From: Ascaris suum
Taxonomy: Eukaryota > Nematoda > Chromadorea > Rhabditida > Ascarididae
NCBI GenBank assembly: GCA_013433145.1
Contig: CM024180.1
Span: 8,436,001-8,500,000 of the forward strand
Length of the DNA stretch: 64,000 bases
Direction of reading: 5' to 3'
The position numbers were made by a program, and so were the translations under genes. Under the pieces are notes generated by a model that was not told the origin of the DNA, searched no databases, and saw nothing but the letters and a program-made list of their open reading frames with translations. Positions 8,030-17,674 of this stretch are shown piece after piece. Each line of letters opens with the position of its first letter. Within the stretch, counting starts at the first letter, position 1.

Positions 8030-8446
8030 TATAAAGAGAAAATATTGGTACAACGAAGATGAACGCACTATAGCGTTGGGATGGTGATGACGATAATGAC
8101 GGTGAAGACACAGAGAGAGAGAGAGAGATAGAGCGAGTGAATGAATGCCATAGCCGTTTCGAGGGCTGCTTATATAGCCCTCGAAACGTCATAGATATGT
8201 TGATTCATTTACAATCACGATCTGAAACAAATATCTTCTTTTCGCTGCACTTTGCCTCGAAACGGCATAGATATGTTCATTCCTTTAAAATCACGATCGG
8301 AAACAAAGATCTTCTTTTCGCTGCACTTTGTCGTTACCGGAAACGGGGCGATTCATCGGTTGAGATGAATATACTGATCTAGCGGCACCTGCTTGACGCC
8401 GGAAGTCGACCGATTCATCGTCGATGCTTTCTTCGCTTTCGCGACA
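8030..8446 (-). repeat. Element A 5' LTR
   Basis: 417 bp, the partner of 1855-2271. It carries the two 76-bp U3 repeats, the hairpin-embedded TATA box and a CT-rich stretch downstream of it. It is followed directly by the aaata target copy at 8447-8451. Confidence 0.95.
8170..8176 (-). promoter_or_regulatory. LTR TATA box (TATATAA) in an inverted repeat
   Basis: The minus strand reads TATATAA between perfect 12-bp inverted arms gtttcgagggct (8156-8167) and agccctcgaaac (8176-8187). It lies about 270 bp into the LTR, which leaves room for R and U5. The copy in the 3' LTR is at 1995-2001. It is probably the core promoter of the element; no start site was measured. Confidence 0.6.
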
Positions 8447-8451
8447 AAATA
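8447..8451. other. Target-site duplication aaata, right of element A
   Basis: Matches 1850-1854 on the other side of the element. Confidence 0.85.
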
Positions 8452-9251
8452 ATTTCACATTCATTAAGATACACCCGAGTGCAAATCTCAATAACATATC
8501 AACTGGAATATTCAAAAAAACGAAAAGATTCAAATTTTGGAAGAAATGCTTGTGATATTAAAAGAAAAAAAGACGTTGAAAATGCTCATCCTATCAGCGG
8601 CGTATGCTATAGTTGAATTTCGAAACGATAAATATTGCAGTTGAATTCAAACGTTCGAAAAGTCAATCGAAATTGTTGTAAAATCCAAGTAAATTTTTTT
8701 ATTATTAGTTAATTTTTATGTAAATTTTGTATCATCGAAAAAGTTGTGGACAAACATCGACAGGGCAAATTAATATTGAATTACGCGATCGTTGCACTAC
8801 TCAACAAATTATGTGTGAAGTGAAAAAACATCGCAATAAAGAATAACATCATCCGATTTGTTGATGGAAGCTCGTGAATAATGCAATGGTAAGTAATCAT
8901 CTCTGTAGAAATCCATAAAATTTTTATTCGTAGATCATTTGTAAAGCTTCAGGTGAAATTAGTATATAAGAAGTTTCGCGAATTTTGATACAGTTCTGAT
9001 CAAGATGATCACAGAATCATCTTGATCAGAACTACCAATGACTAGATCGATATATGATCAATCACGATCAAGAAATTTATTACATTTGGTCGAAAAAAAA
9101 CGCTGCAAGATTTAGCCAGTATCACTGCTCGACAGTTGCTACATACTCTGAAGAAAAAAAAATTTTTTTTTCTAAAAGTTTTCTTGGTTTATTGATATGA
9201 AAAAACTTAGTGAAAAAATTCTTCCGCATTATGAATTGAAAAAATTCAAAC
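8452..9251 (-). other. Tubby copy 1 intron 1, part right of the retroelement
   Basis: About 800 bp of AT-rich intron between the retroelement and the donor of exon 1. It contains the perfect hairpin at 8992-9033 and no coding signal that I recognise. Confidence 0.7.
8992..9033. repeat. Perfect 18-bp inverted repeat with 6-nt loop
   Basis: Arms 8992-9009 (agttctgatcaagatgat) and 9016-9033 are exact reverse complements separated by cacaga. The copy in the second locus is at 56488-56529. It lies in tubby intron 1 about 220 bp from the exon 1 donor. Confidence 0.85.
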
Positions 9252-9541
9252 CTTTGAACAGTTGGAGGGGTAACACCACGAACAGTGATTATCGTAGGTC
9301 CAGCAATACTTGGTGAAATTCGATCCGGATCATCAGGCCCGAATGATAATGGTCCATCATAAGCGTAAAATTCACGATTTGAGTTTCCACTACGTGAAAT
9401 GATTGTACGATTCAGATTCTCTTTTGGTGGATCGTTGAGACGGATTCCACCCGTTAAGAGACGTTTCTGACGTTGTTTCTCCTCGAGAATTCGACGCTGT
9501 AAATCAGCGCATTCAGCGAATGAAACAACTCGTAAAGTCAT
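9252..9541 (-). CDS. tub: Tubby-like protein, exon 1 (copy 1)
   Basis: The exon holds 96 codons starting at ATG 9541, with an in-frame stop six codons upstream supporting this start. It encodes [18 protein letters not shown] followed by a Glu/Gln/Arg-rich helix, similar to the basic N-terminal helix of TUB/TULP proteins. The donor is GTTTGA (GT at 9251-9250). It leaves two bases (AG) that complete a serine codon with the first base of exon 2 at 1027, although 8.2 kb, including element A, lies between them. The N-terminal region is poorly conserved, so identification rests on the splice phase and position. Confidence 0.75.
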
Positions 9542-10792
9542 ACGTCCGAAGCAGCATTACCATCGCATCATTAACCGATAGCAGCGAGTCCTCGTCAAGG
9601 TCGTCGTCGTCTGTATGTAGCGACCGACCGATTTAGGTGTCTATGAAAAGTCTCACAATGCTTTCCGGACCTTTTTGTGCTCCGCCTTAGTTCGGCGATC
9701 GTTGCCGTCAAATTACGCAATGCCAAAAACAAGCTCTAATATTGTCAATAAATGGAAATTTCTTTTTTTACTATATTCATTTTTTTTTCTAATTGAAAGA
9801 AACCTAAAATATTTTGAGAATGATACTTTGAAATTAATTTAGATAAAAATTCGTTTCCAATGCAAAACAGCTCTCCCCTTCATTGCTACTCCGGCCAAAA
9901 GATTCAACATAAGATGGAAAGAAGATAAAAGAACAGATATGAGTACAACAACAGTTGCTATTCAGCTAATTTTCCTTTGTCAGCCAGAAGGAATTTCTCG
10001 CCAACCGTTTTAAAATTTTCTTTTTTTGCCAATAAATAGCATGCAATACACTTAAACTCAACTATCTTTATCGCTTAAAATTCCATCACTGATATATTTA
10101 TATTTTATAATTTAGAATATTTTAGAATTAAATACAATAGAAATCTCTACGTTATTATATTTTCATAATTAAATAAATAGATTTAAAAAAAGTAGGCTTC
10201 CGTTTGTTTAATGAATTTTTCATTGAAAAACTTATAGAGCGAAGTAGGAGTGAGAAAATTTTCGAATATGAGAAAAAAAAATTTCAATTAAGATAAGAAG
10301 TAATCCGAATTTGGATACAAATATTCGTCAAACATTGAAAAAATCTAAAGATATCTTGATGAAATTTTTATTAAAAAATATTTACACGCTTCATTAACTA
10401 CTTTAAAAGCAAATTATTTCCATATACCCTATTTGAAATTAATTCTATAATAAAAAGGGATTATTTCTTTTATATTAACAAAAATTCAATTTTGAACTTT
10501 AAATGTGTTGACTTACAAGAAACTTCTTTTGAATAAGTATTTCTTATTTGCAAGAGACTAAACATTGAAGAATATCGAGTAGAATGAAACAATTTGAGTT
10601 GCAACCAACCGACTGCCTATATGGATGTCGAAATAATCGATAGTTTATTAGACGAATAGCTCAGCAAGCCTATTTGCAATCAAAACAATGGCAAAATGCA
10701 TAAAAACGCATTTCTTTTCTATCTGGCCTAATAACCACTGGTTGGAATAATAATGCGTAAACCTCCGAAATACTCAAATGTCTATGAAACAC
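9542..10792. other. 5' flank of tubby copy 1
   Basis: The first 120 bp upstream of the start codon are richer in GC (repeated CGTCGT) than their surroundings, which fits a 5' UTR or promoter. Beyond about 9720 the sequence is very AT-rich, with no gene or strong repeat that I can name. Confidence 0.4.
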
Positions 10793-11302
10793 TCACAAGA
10801 GAAATAGGAATTTCATTTGAGGCAAACAAGAGGAATGCTCCCAATTATTATGTCGAAAGAATTTCAAAACCATATCCGTATCAGCAGTGATCTGTCCATC
10901 AGAAAGGACATTTTTGTTTCGCATTCTCGACGCAAATATTTCCGTGCTACACTCATCAGGAAATTGTCTTTGAAATGAAACGGAAATGACTGGATCAGAG
11001 TTGATGGTTGTTACGATAAACTTAGAGGCTAGTAGTTCATTCTCACATTGACAACTATAAACATTATATGGGAGGTGACCTTCTTTACCACAGGTAAAGA
11101 AAAAAATAATGACAACACCTGTTTTTGAAGGTTCTGTGCGACCCACTCGTCGTTCGACATATTCACATAAAGAGATATCAATGTCCACTTCTATACTTAT
11201 ATCCGAAAATACCCGGAAAACTGACTGACGATCTTTGTCTGTTGCTGTCGTTATCCTCGTCGCTGAGTGGGGGAAACGTTGCTCGAGTGCGTCGTAGCAC
11301 AA
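10793..11302 (-). CDS. Hypothetical protein, 169 codons (copy 1)
   Basis: An uninterrupted 510-bp reading frame starts at ATG 11302 and stops at 10793, in a region of mixed base composition that is less AT-rich than its neighbours. The product has charged segments, a hydrophobic patch around residues 64-70 (VVIIFFF) and several cysteines. I do not recognise the family. It may be a single exon of a larger gene, or open by chance. The identical frame in copy 2 (58290-58799) adds no weight because the whole locus is duplicated. Confidence 0.35.
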   Translation of the reverse strand: MCYDALEQRFPHSATRITTATDKDRQSVFRVFSDISIEVDIDISLCEYVERRVGRTEPSKTGVVIIFFFTCGKEGHLPYNVYSCQCENELLASKFIVTTINSDPVISVSFQRQFPDECSTEIFASRMRNKNVLSDGQITADTDMVLKFFRHNNWEHSSCLPQMKFLFLL

Positions 11303-12679
11303 ACACGCTACTGCCTATGAAGAGATTCACAACGAATATGTGTCGCCTAGCAACGTAAATTGTTTCGCTCAACGCTTTCCAATCACGTCACCTTTGCATA
11401 TGGGGCGGCCTATTCATTAGTACCTAATATAAGCATAAAATATCAGTAGGCTAGCTTTCCATGAAGTTTTGACCGTTATTGATTGATTGACCGTAATTGT
11501 TATTGATCAATAAGCTAGTTTGCAATGAAGAAAATGAATGACGATAAAGCAACGTAGATCTGGGACTTCGCACGTAAGAATGTGTCTAGTATCTACCTGA
11601 CCCAAGATGCGAAGCAAACTCGAGTGTGGTCTTCTTAGTGGCGCTCTAAACTTTATTTGCAAAATTATTCATTTTTTGTTTACCCAGTCCTTAAAACAAA
11701 TAAAACTCGTGGATGCAAAAAGTCTGGGCAAAAAAAGTTCACAGAAGCAGTCCATGTAAAAGCAAGGAAAAAAGTGATACAAACTGCCCAATGAATATCG
11801 TGCTATATTAATATCCAACTATAATAATTCAGTATATCGAATTAACAATGCAAAAATTTTCTTGAAATTCCTTCCGCTTATTTGAGTGTAGAAGTTCAAA
11901 AGAACAATCGATTACGAAATAAAAAGGTGGCAATTTATTTTTCGCTCTATACCTAATTAGATAATGCCAACAACATTCGAATGAGGCGATTTTTGACAGA
12001 GAAATTCTTTACAAAGTACCACTGGTAATAATTAATAAGTAGATCGAATATCAATAACTGCAATAAAATTTATTACGCTTACAAAATCCCCAACGAGAAG
12101 TCCATTGTTAATAATAATATTTCAGGAAAATATTATCTTTATTCTAAATAGCATTTATTCAAAGTTTTATTCGTATTCATTCTTGCATAATGTGACGAGT
12201 TTGCAACGATATGAGCTAACTGCGATTTAATTTCGATATTTTGGTGGTCGCTTGGAATGGATTTGTGCAATTAATTTCTTGCAATCATTGACGCAAAAAA
12301 AATAAATAATGCTCAAAAATAGGCGGCAATCTAGAAAAAAACAAAAAAAAAAAACAAAAAAAAACTGCGGCAAAGGAGAAAGAAAGGAAAAAGTTGAAGG
12401 CGGGGGGTGGGGAGGAGGAGGAAGGAAGGGGAGCCGTACCATCATTTCAAGGTTTAGCCGACGCAGCTAACCGTTTGCCAATGCATTTCACCATAATATA
12501 ATAATTACACACGTTGCATAAAAATTCCTTCAAGATGAACAACCCCTGACAGCTTCCACTTAAAATGTGGACCCAACTATAACTCACCAATAGTAAGGTC
12601 ACTTTTATGAATACAAAGGTAGCGTAAATATGCCCACCATATACTACCAGCCTATTTAGGAAATAGACATCTTGCAGAC

Positions 12680-12716
12680 TTAGGCTTAAGCTTAAGGCTC
12701 AGGCTAGAGCTCAAGC
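12680..12716 (+). repeat. Degenerate TTAGGC-like hexamer tract
   Basis: Consecutive units read ttaggc, ttaagc, ttaaggc, tcaggc, tagagc, tcaagc. TTAGGC is the telomere repeat of many nematodes. This could be a decayed interstitial telomeric repeat or a simple low-complexity stretch. Copy 2 has it at about 60180-60216. Confidence 0.45.
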
Positions 12717-14730
12717 TACTTAAAATGTATGAAGTTGAAGTGTGTTACGTGACGAGCAGACGATACTTCACAAACAGCCGGTTTAGGAGAGTGAAATTTT
12801 GTTAGTTATTCGTACAAATAGTGGCCGACGTTAAAATATGAATTTTCGCGCTTTTTAAAATTATTTACTGGAAAATTATGAATTAGGTTAGTTTCAAGAG
12901 CGGAAGCAAAAAATATCCGGCAAATCTCATCCAATAATGTAACATTCTATGAATTTATAAATCATTTAGGACCATAAAATATACTCATGTATAAATCATT
13001 ATAAATGCTTAACCGAAGAGGCAACACATAAGGGTTTTCCCTATGCAACCAATTATAAAGCTCTTTCAGAAATATCGACTGCAGCAATTCTGCAAATCAT
13101 TTCGTAAATTTATGCGGGCGACAACAGATTTCTAATTTCCACTTCTTTTCTATGAAAATCTTTTTGCGAACCCTTTATCATCTTTCAATTATAGTAAGAA
13201 TGCGAAAATTGAGTAGGTGCCTATGGATTTTTGCGGTAATCACCTTGCACGCTTTCGCCGAATTTGCACACGTATTCGTGAAAGTGCAGAATGCGAACAT
13301 CGAAGCAGCAATCTCTAGCTATATAACAATTTCAAGTGGTGATAAACGAACGAGGTCTATGCATTTTAGGCTGCTTCTAGGAATCACAGCTGTAGGTGGC
13401 TCAGAGATCCTTCCTTAAGGTCGGTTTTATCCGGTCTCCTTAAATTAAAAAACATTTTCAGCGAGAGTTGTCGAGTTATCGAGTTTCGGCGACAAGTCTT
13501 TAAGAACATAAAAACCCCCAGACGAATTTTTCAAGCATCACTATCTTTCGATAGGGCAAAATATAAATTCGAATATGGGGGATCAGGTATAGGGTCGACT
13601 GGCTTCTGATACACAAGCATATATTTACAGTTGAAAATGAAATGACAACCTTCAGCGCTGACTCACTTGAATCGGAATAAGCGGCCTCACTTCGAGATAC
13701 ATGTGATGAGAAAGGAAAGATCTGGGAATGAGCACGTCCTCGTCAAGGATTCTTTCAACGTCAGCGCTTTCTAACGCAAAGGTTTTATAAAGAGAGGAAC
13801 AAAGTCCAAGGCGAAACAAAGTTCTCTTAACAGTCAAAGAGTAGAAAACACAAATGAAACTTTAAGCGATGATCGAAGGCACTGTTAACTTCTGCAATTC
13901 AGTAACAAGCTGTGTAACTTTTAATAAATGCTCTCTTACTTTTATCGATTTACTGCTATAACTGCGTACTGGAGATATCACATCTTACCGCGATCGAGAG
14001 TGAATGACGAGTTCAAAGTCGAAAACACGAACGTGCAAATCTCAGAGGTTTTCTTATGAATGAAATTATCACCGTTGCTAGCGACTGATTTTGTTCTTGG
14101 CGCTCGCAGACTTTCCGAACACCACTGCAGCCATTTCGAAAATTCTTGAGATGTCTTGAAAGATGTATCTCCCTGAACAGTGAAAGTTGGATAGCGCGGA
14201 AGATTGGGGAATCTCCCTGAACAAACATCAGTGCTTTTGCAAAAAATTCTGAAAGCGTTTTATTAGTGTCACTTCTATGAGTCTTCCGTGCTGACTGAAC
14301 GTTTGTCACCCCCATCTTCCACCAACTTACCAGTCTCCTTTATCAATTTTTATCACCCTTATTTCTTAACAAGTTACTTTTAATAGGGAATGATGCGTTC
14401 ATTGAGTGATAACAAATCCTCGAAATAGCACTGATAACGAGCCTCTAGAAAGTTCATTGCTGAATGAGTACGTCTCAATGCTCTCACTTCATTTGTGTTG
14501 ATGTTTCCAGTTTGAGACCGTTAGATGTTGGCGGTCATTCGGGTATGCAATGAAATGATATTTTCTGTAGAAGTTTCACCAATAAATGCAAACATAATTT
14601 CAACAAATCTTTCACTATTAAATGTCAATAATTTTGGAAGTTGATGGTGCCACTATTTCGTTATGAGCTCGCTGTAGATGCGAATTTAACGCTACTTCAG
14701 CCAACGAACGCATCATGGTTTTTTATCCTT

Positions 14731-14778
14731 CGATTTAATAGTCCCTCAGTCCCTCAGTCGATTTAACAGTCCCTCAGT
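14731..14778 (+). repeat. Short direct repeat, 20-bp unit
   Basis: Units cgatttaatagtccctcagt (14731-14750) and cgatttaacagtccctcagt (14759-14778) flank an extra ccctcagt (14751-14758). Copy 2 has the same arrangement near 62236-62283. Confidence 0.8.
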
Positions 14779-16496
14779 CCAAATCGAAATATGAACATCA
14801 TAAAAGCCGAAACTGCTAGCATTTCAGAAGCAACTTGCTGTCAATTCCTTTCACGCGACTTTTCATTAGCCAATGAACCCTCAATTGCATGTAATATGTT
14901 ACCGTTAGTACAGTCATCAAAGTAGCCGTAATCCGTGCAGTGTGAAGGACCTTCATCTGTTGATTATCCAATAGAAGGAAAGCGGAAATAGTGAATAGTT
15001 GCTAGCCCATTCTAAACGGGAAATTGACAATAAAAATCAATTGATAGAATTGAAATATGCATTAATGACCACAAAAACTTTAGCTAAAATACGCCTAATT
15101 AGTTCTCTCGTTCAACTAGTATCGATTGGCATTTGAATAAATCTCCAGTGCGCAGTATTCGTGGCCGGATTGCGCTCAGAAAACTTTGCAAAACCTCTTT
15201 CAACTATATGAAATGCCAACAAAAACTTGCTATTTGTTCTAGAGGATAAAACCATTCTATAAGAGGTATTGAAATAGTACCTATAAGTGTATATGTCATC
15301 AAATCGTGAATGTTGCCTCAGTGATGAGCAATGAACGTTGCCCTCCCCTCTCCTCTAATCTATGAAAGAATCTATCTTCATTTAAATCATTCTCTTGTAC
15401 TTTTCATACCGACCGTTTCAGCGCAAATGGACGAATACATTTTGACAGCCAAATTTTTATAAACGTGGAAGAGCAATTTTATTGTCTGGTCGGCTGAATA
15501 TGGTCGAGTTTTAAATTTGCGTTGGATACGTTCAACATAAATGCTAATGACTGTACATTTTTCAGTTCAAATTGCAGACACGAGTACGTGTTGATCGAGT
15601 TTTATAGCCTAGGATTAATGTTGCCACAAGATTTCTCCGGAAGGCAGAAGATGGAGGAGGCAAGAAAGACTAAATTTTGCGGCTTACCGGTTTTTTTAAG
15701 GAATGTTTAATGAGTCATCAAATTTTTATCAAAAAATAGTAGTGGAAATGCGGAAATCAAATTTGATAGTTGGTTAGAGATCGTTTTTTAACGCTTTTGA
15801 AAATTTACATCTATAGAGCGCATTAGTGTCTGTGTTTATCTATGTTTGTCTAGCAGTTTCAATTCTCTCACATCAATGAAGCTGCATCTCTAATATGATA
15901 GAAACCAACAGAACGTGGTCTTAAGGGAGCAAAAAGATGTTGAAATTTTAATTTCTTATCCATTAGAAAGCCAACCATGGTTTCTTATTTTCGTCCTCAC
16001 CGAACTTTTTCATCAGTCGCATGCCTGTTCCATATCCACTTAGTATTACTTTAGAGCTGTTCAATTGTAATTGCAATTCTCAGAGACGGTGTGTGATTTG
16101 GCCGATGTCTTGATCTACTTCCGTGCCCGAGGTGGATATTCGAAATTTGGCTGACACTGAAGCATTTGGCGGTATATACACCCGTTGCACAGATGGCACG
16201 ATTCGAAAGCTCACTATTGTTTGGTTGAAGTGGGTGAGGAGGTGGTTGAGGGCGCAGGGTTGGTGTCGCTGCGAGCGGGGAGGGCCTTTTAGAATAGAAT
16301 TTTTTAGAAGGAAAATTAGAAGGAATTCGCGCACAAATTAGAAAAACTAGAATTTTCATCATTGCGCATGAAAAACTAGAAGAAAAAATAGAAAGAATTT
16401 TCATCAAAACGGATTTTTAAAGAAAATTTGCGCATACAAAATTGAAGAGATATAATAAAAAGAATGCTGCATTCTTATTATGGATTCATTTAGAAT

Positions 16497-17517
16497 TTCG
16501 ATCCTCCAGAGAATTTCCGAGTTTCCCTCTCCTATCTGGTATACGTATACGCTGGCATCTGGAAAGGACAGAACTACGCAGAACGAATATTTCTGGAGAT
16601 ATAAGCCGCAAATTCCATGTTCGCAAAAACTGGAGAGAGAGAGCGAGAGAGAGATAGAGGGAGGGAAGGGCTGAGTACAGGGCAAAAATTGGAAACGCAT
16701 CAAGATTCGACAACAAATGACATCCTCCTCGCAAGGATACATGTAACTGGGAAGGATCCTCTATTTGGTCGACAGGTAAACGCAGCACTTTGATGCAACC
16801 CAAGCAGACAACAGTGCTCACTTAAATCAACGCAAATCTCCCACCCTTGATTGCTGCTCCTTTTCTTTTCACAAATACCATCCTAACAACTATGACAGCA
16901 TCTTTCAAACTTAACTGCCTGCAACAAGATCCTTCAAACCAATATGTGCCGGTCGAGAGAAGGACAGAGGAAAGTGTTTTGTGGGAAAAAACTTGGAACA
17001 AGCCTACCTCAAAAAGATTAGATATAATGTTGCCTATTTCCTTTTGAGCAACAAACTTCAAAAAAAAGTTTCACAATGATTTTATCCAAAAAAAGGAGCG
17101 CTTTAAAAAGCAAAATAATTAATATGTTCCGGGCGTCAGCGAAAAATTCCCTCCAACATGTCAATGGGTAAATTGTCTCAGGACTCTTATGGTTCCGATC
17201 TACCATTCACCGCTTCTCACAACGAATTCAACTAAGCTAGATAAAACAACGCTATCAATCGAAGCTATGTTTGAGAATAGATGGAAAAAATTACCTTAAC
17301 TCAAAATCTTATAAAAACCACATAATTCAGGAGGCGCATTTCACTAAAAAATCTATAAACCTTGGTAAAATGTGATTGGTCAATGCTACGTTCATGACCT
17401 CTTCTTCTGCTCGATAGGAGCACTTCATTTCTTTCCCTCGCGAAATCAAATAACACCAGCACTATCAACGGTTTGTTTCAATATTTGAAAAAAAAAAAAC
17501 AAATAAACAAACAACAC
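16497..17517. other. 3' side of the Sam68-like gene, last exon not resolved
   Basis: Unique sequence (not duplicated in this window). The Sam68-like gene should end here, because its RGG exon reaches a GTGTTG donor at 17517. One acceptor-like CAG near 16920-16930 opens a short basic frame ending at 16822 in a compatible phase. I cannot confirm it as the last exon. Confidence 0.3.
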
Positions 17518-17674
17518 CTTCCGCGATCGCTGCCTCCTCCATGTCCACCACGAAAACCACCACGATCACCTCCGCGGCCACCCATGAATCCACTACGATC
17601 TCCACCACGTCCCCCACGGAATCCGCCACGGCCACCTCGCATTGTTCCACCAGATTTATCATCACCATCTCCAT
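17518..17674 (-). CDS. Sam68-like gene, exon 7 (RGG box)
   Basis: The acceptor CTGTTTCAG is strong. The frame reads GDGDDKSGGTMRGGRGGFRG and then more RGG/DRGG/FRGG repeats, a typical RNA-binding and arginine-methylation region. The donor GTGTTG at 17517 is likely; reading on instead gives a phenylalanine-rich end with a stop at 17478-17480, which looks unnatural. Confidence 0.85.

Larger units (their letters stand above)
1855..8446 (-). mobile_element. BEL/Pao LTR retrotransposon, element A (gag-less, env-bearing)
   Basis: The 6592-bp element lies in the sense direction inside tubby intron 1. Read on the minus strand it has: 5' LTR (8030-8446), primer-binding site, short leader, aspartic protease, reverse transcriptase, RNase H, H2C2/DDE integrase, BEL-type C-terminal domain, env-like region, polypurine tract and 3' LTR (1855-2271). 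Both LTRs are 417 bp and nearly identical, which implies a young insertion. A 5-bp target duplication (aaata) sits at 1850-1854 and 8447-8451. No gag region is present. Private indels break the frame near 5929 and near 3652, so this copy as written does not encode a continuous pol-env. Confidence 0.95.
1..16496. repeat. Large duplicated locus, copy 1 (single retroelement)
   Basis: Positions 1-1854 match 35050-36902 and positions 8447-16496 match 55943-64000, in the same orientation and with only scattered single-base and short indel differences (for example, four substitutions noticed in the first 1.3 kb). The match is already in progress at position 1, so it probably extends to the left. This copy carries one BEL/Pao element where the other copy carries three. 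It could be a recent tandem duplication with a period of about 35 kb or two haplotypes laid end to end by the assembler; the sequence alone does not decide. Confidence 0.95.
11303..16496. other. Intergenic or intronic stretch without recognised genes (copy 1)
   Basis: About 5.2 kb in which I see only short reading frames without recognisable motifs. Named elements in it are the A-rich/G-rich purine tract at about 12330-12433, the TTAGGC-like tract at 12680-12716, and a short direct repeat (cgatttaa-agtccctcagt) at 14731-14778. Confidence 0.6.

Noticed and set aside
7990..8030. ggttcgaggtgggttcagccccca, which looks like a tRNA 3' end
   Set aside because: The T-arm does not pair and no anticodon or D-arm precedes it. 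It is the complement of the primer-binding site, not a tRNA gene.
16051..16407. Overlapping 84- and 118-codon minus-strand frames, also at 63555-63911
   Set aside because: Low-complexity composition, two competing frames and no motif. Retention in copy 2 only reflects the duplication.
17465..17674. Val/Glu-rich 69-codon frame over the RGG exon
   Set aside because: It is the wrong frame of the RGG exon; the phase from exon 6 selects the Arg/Gly frame.
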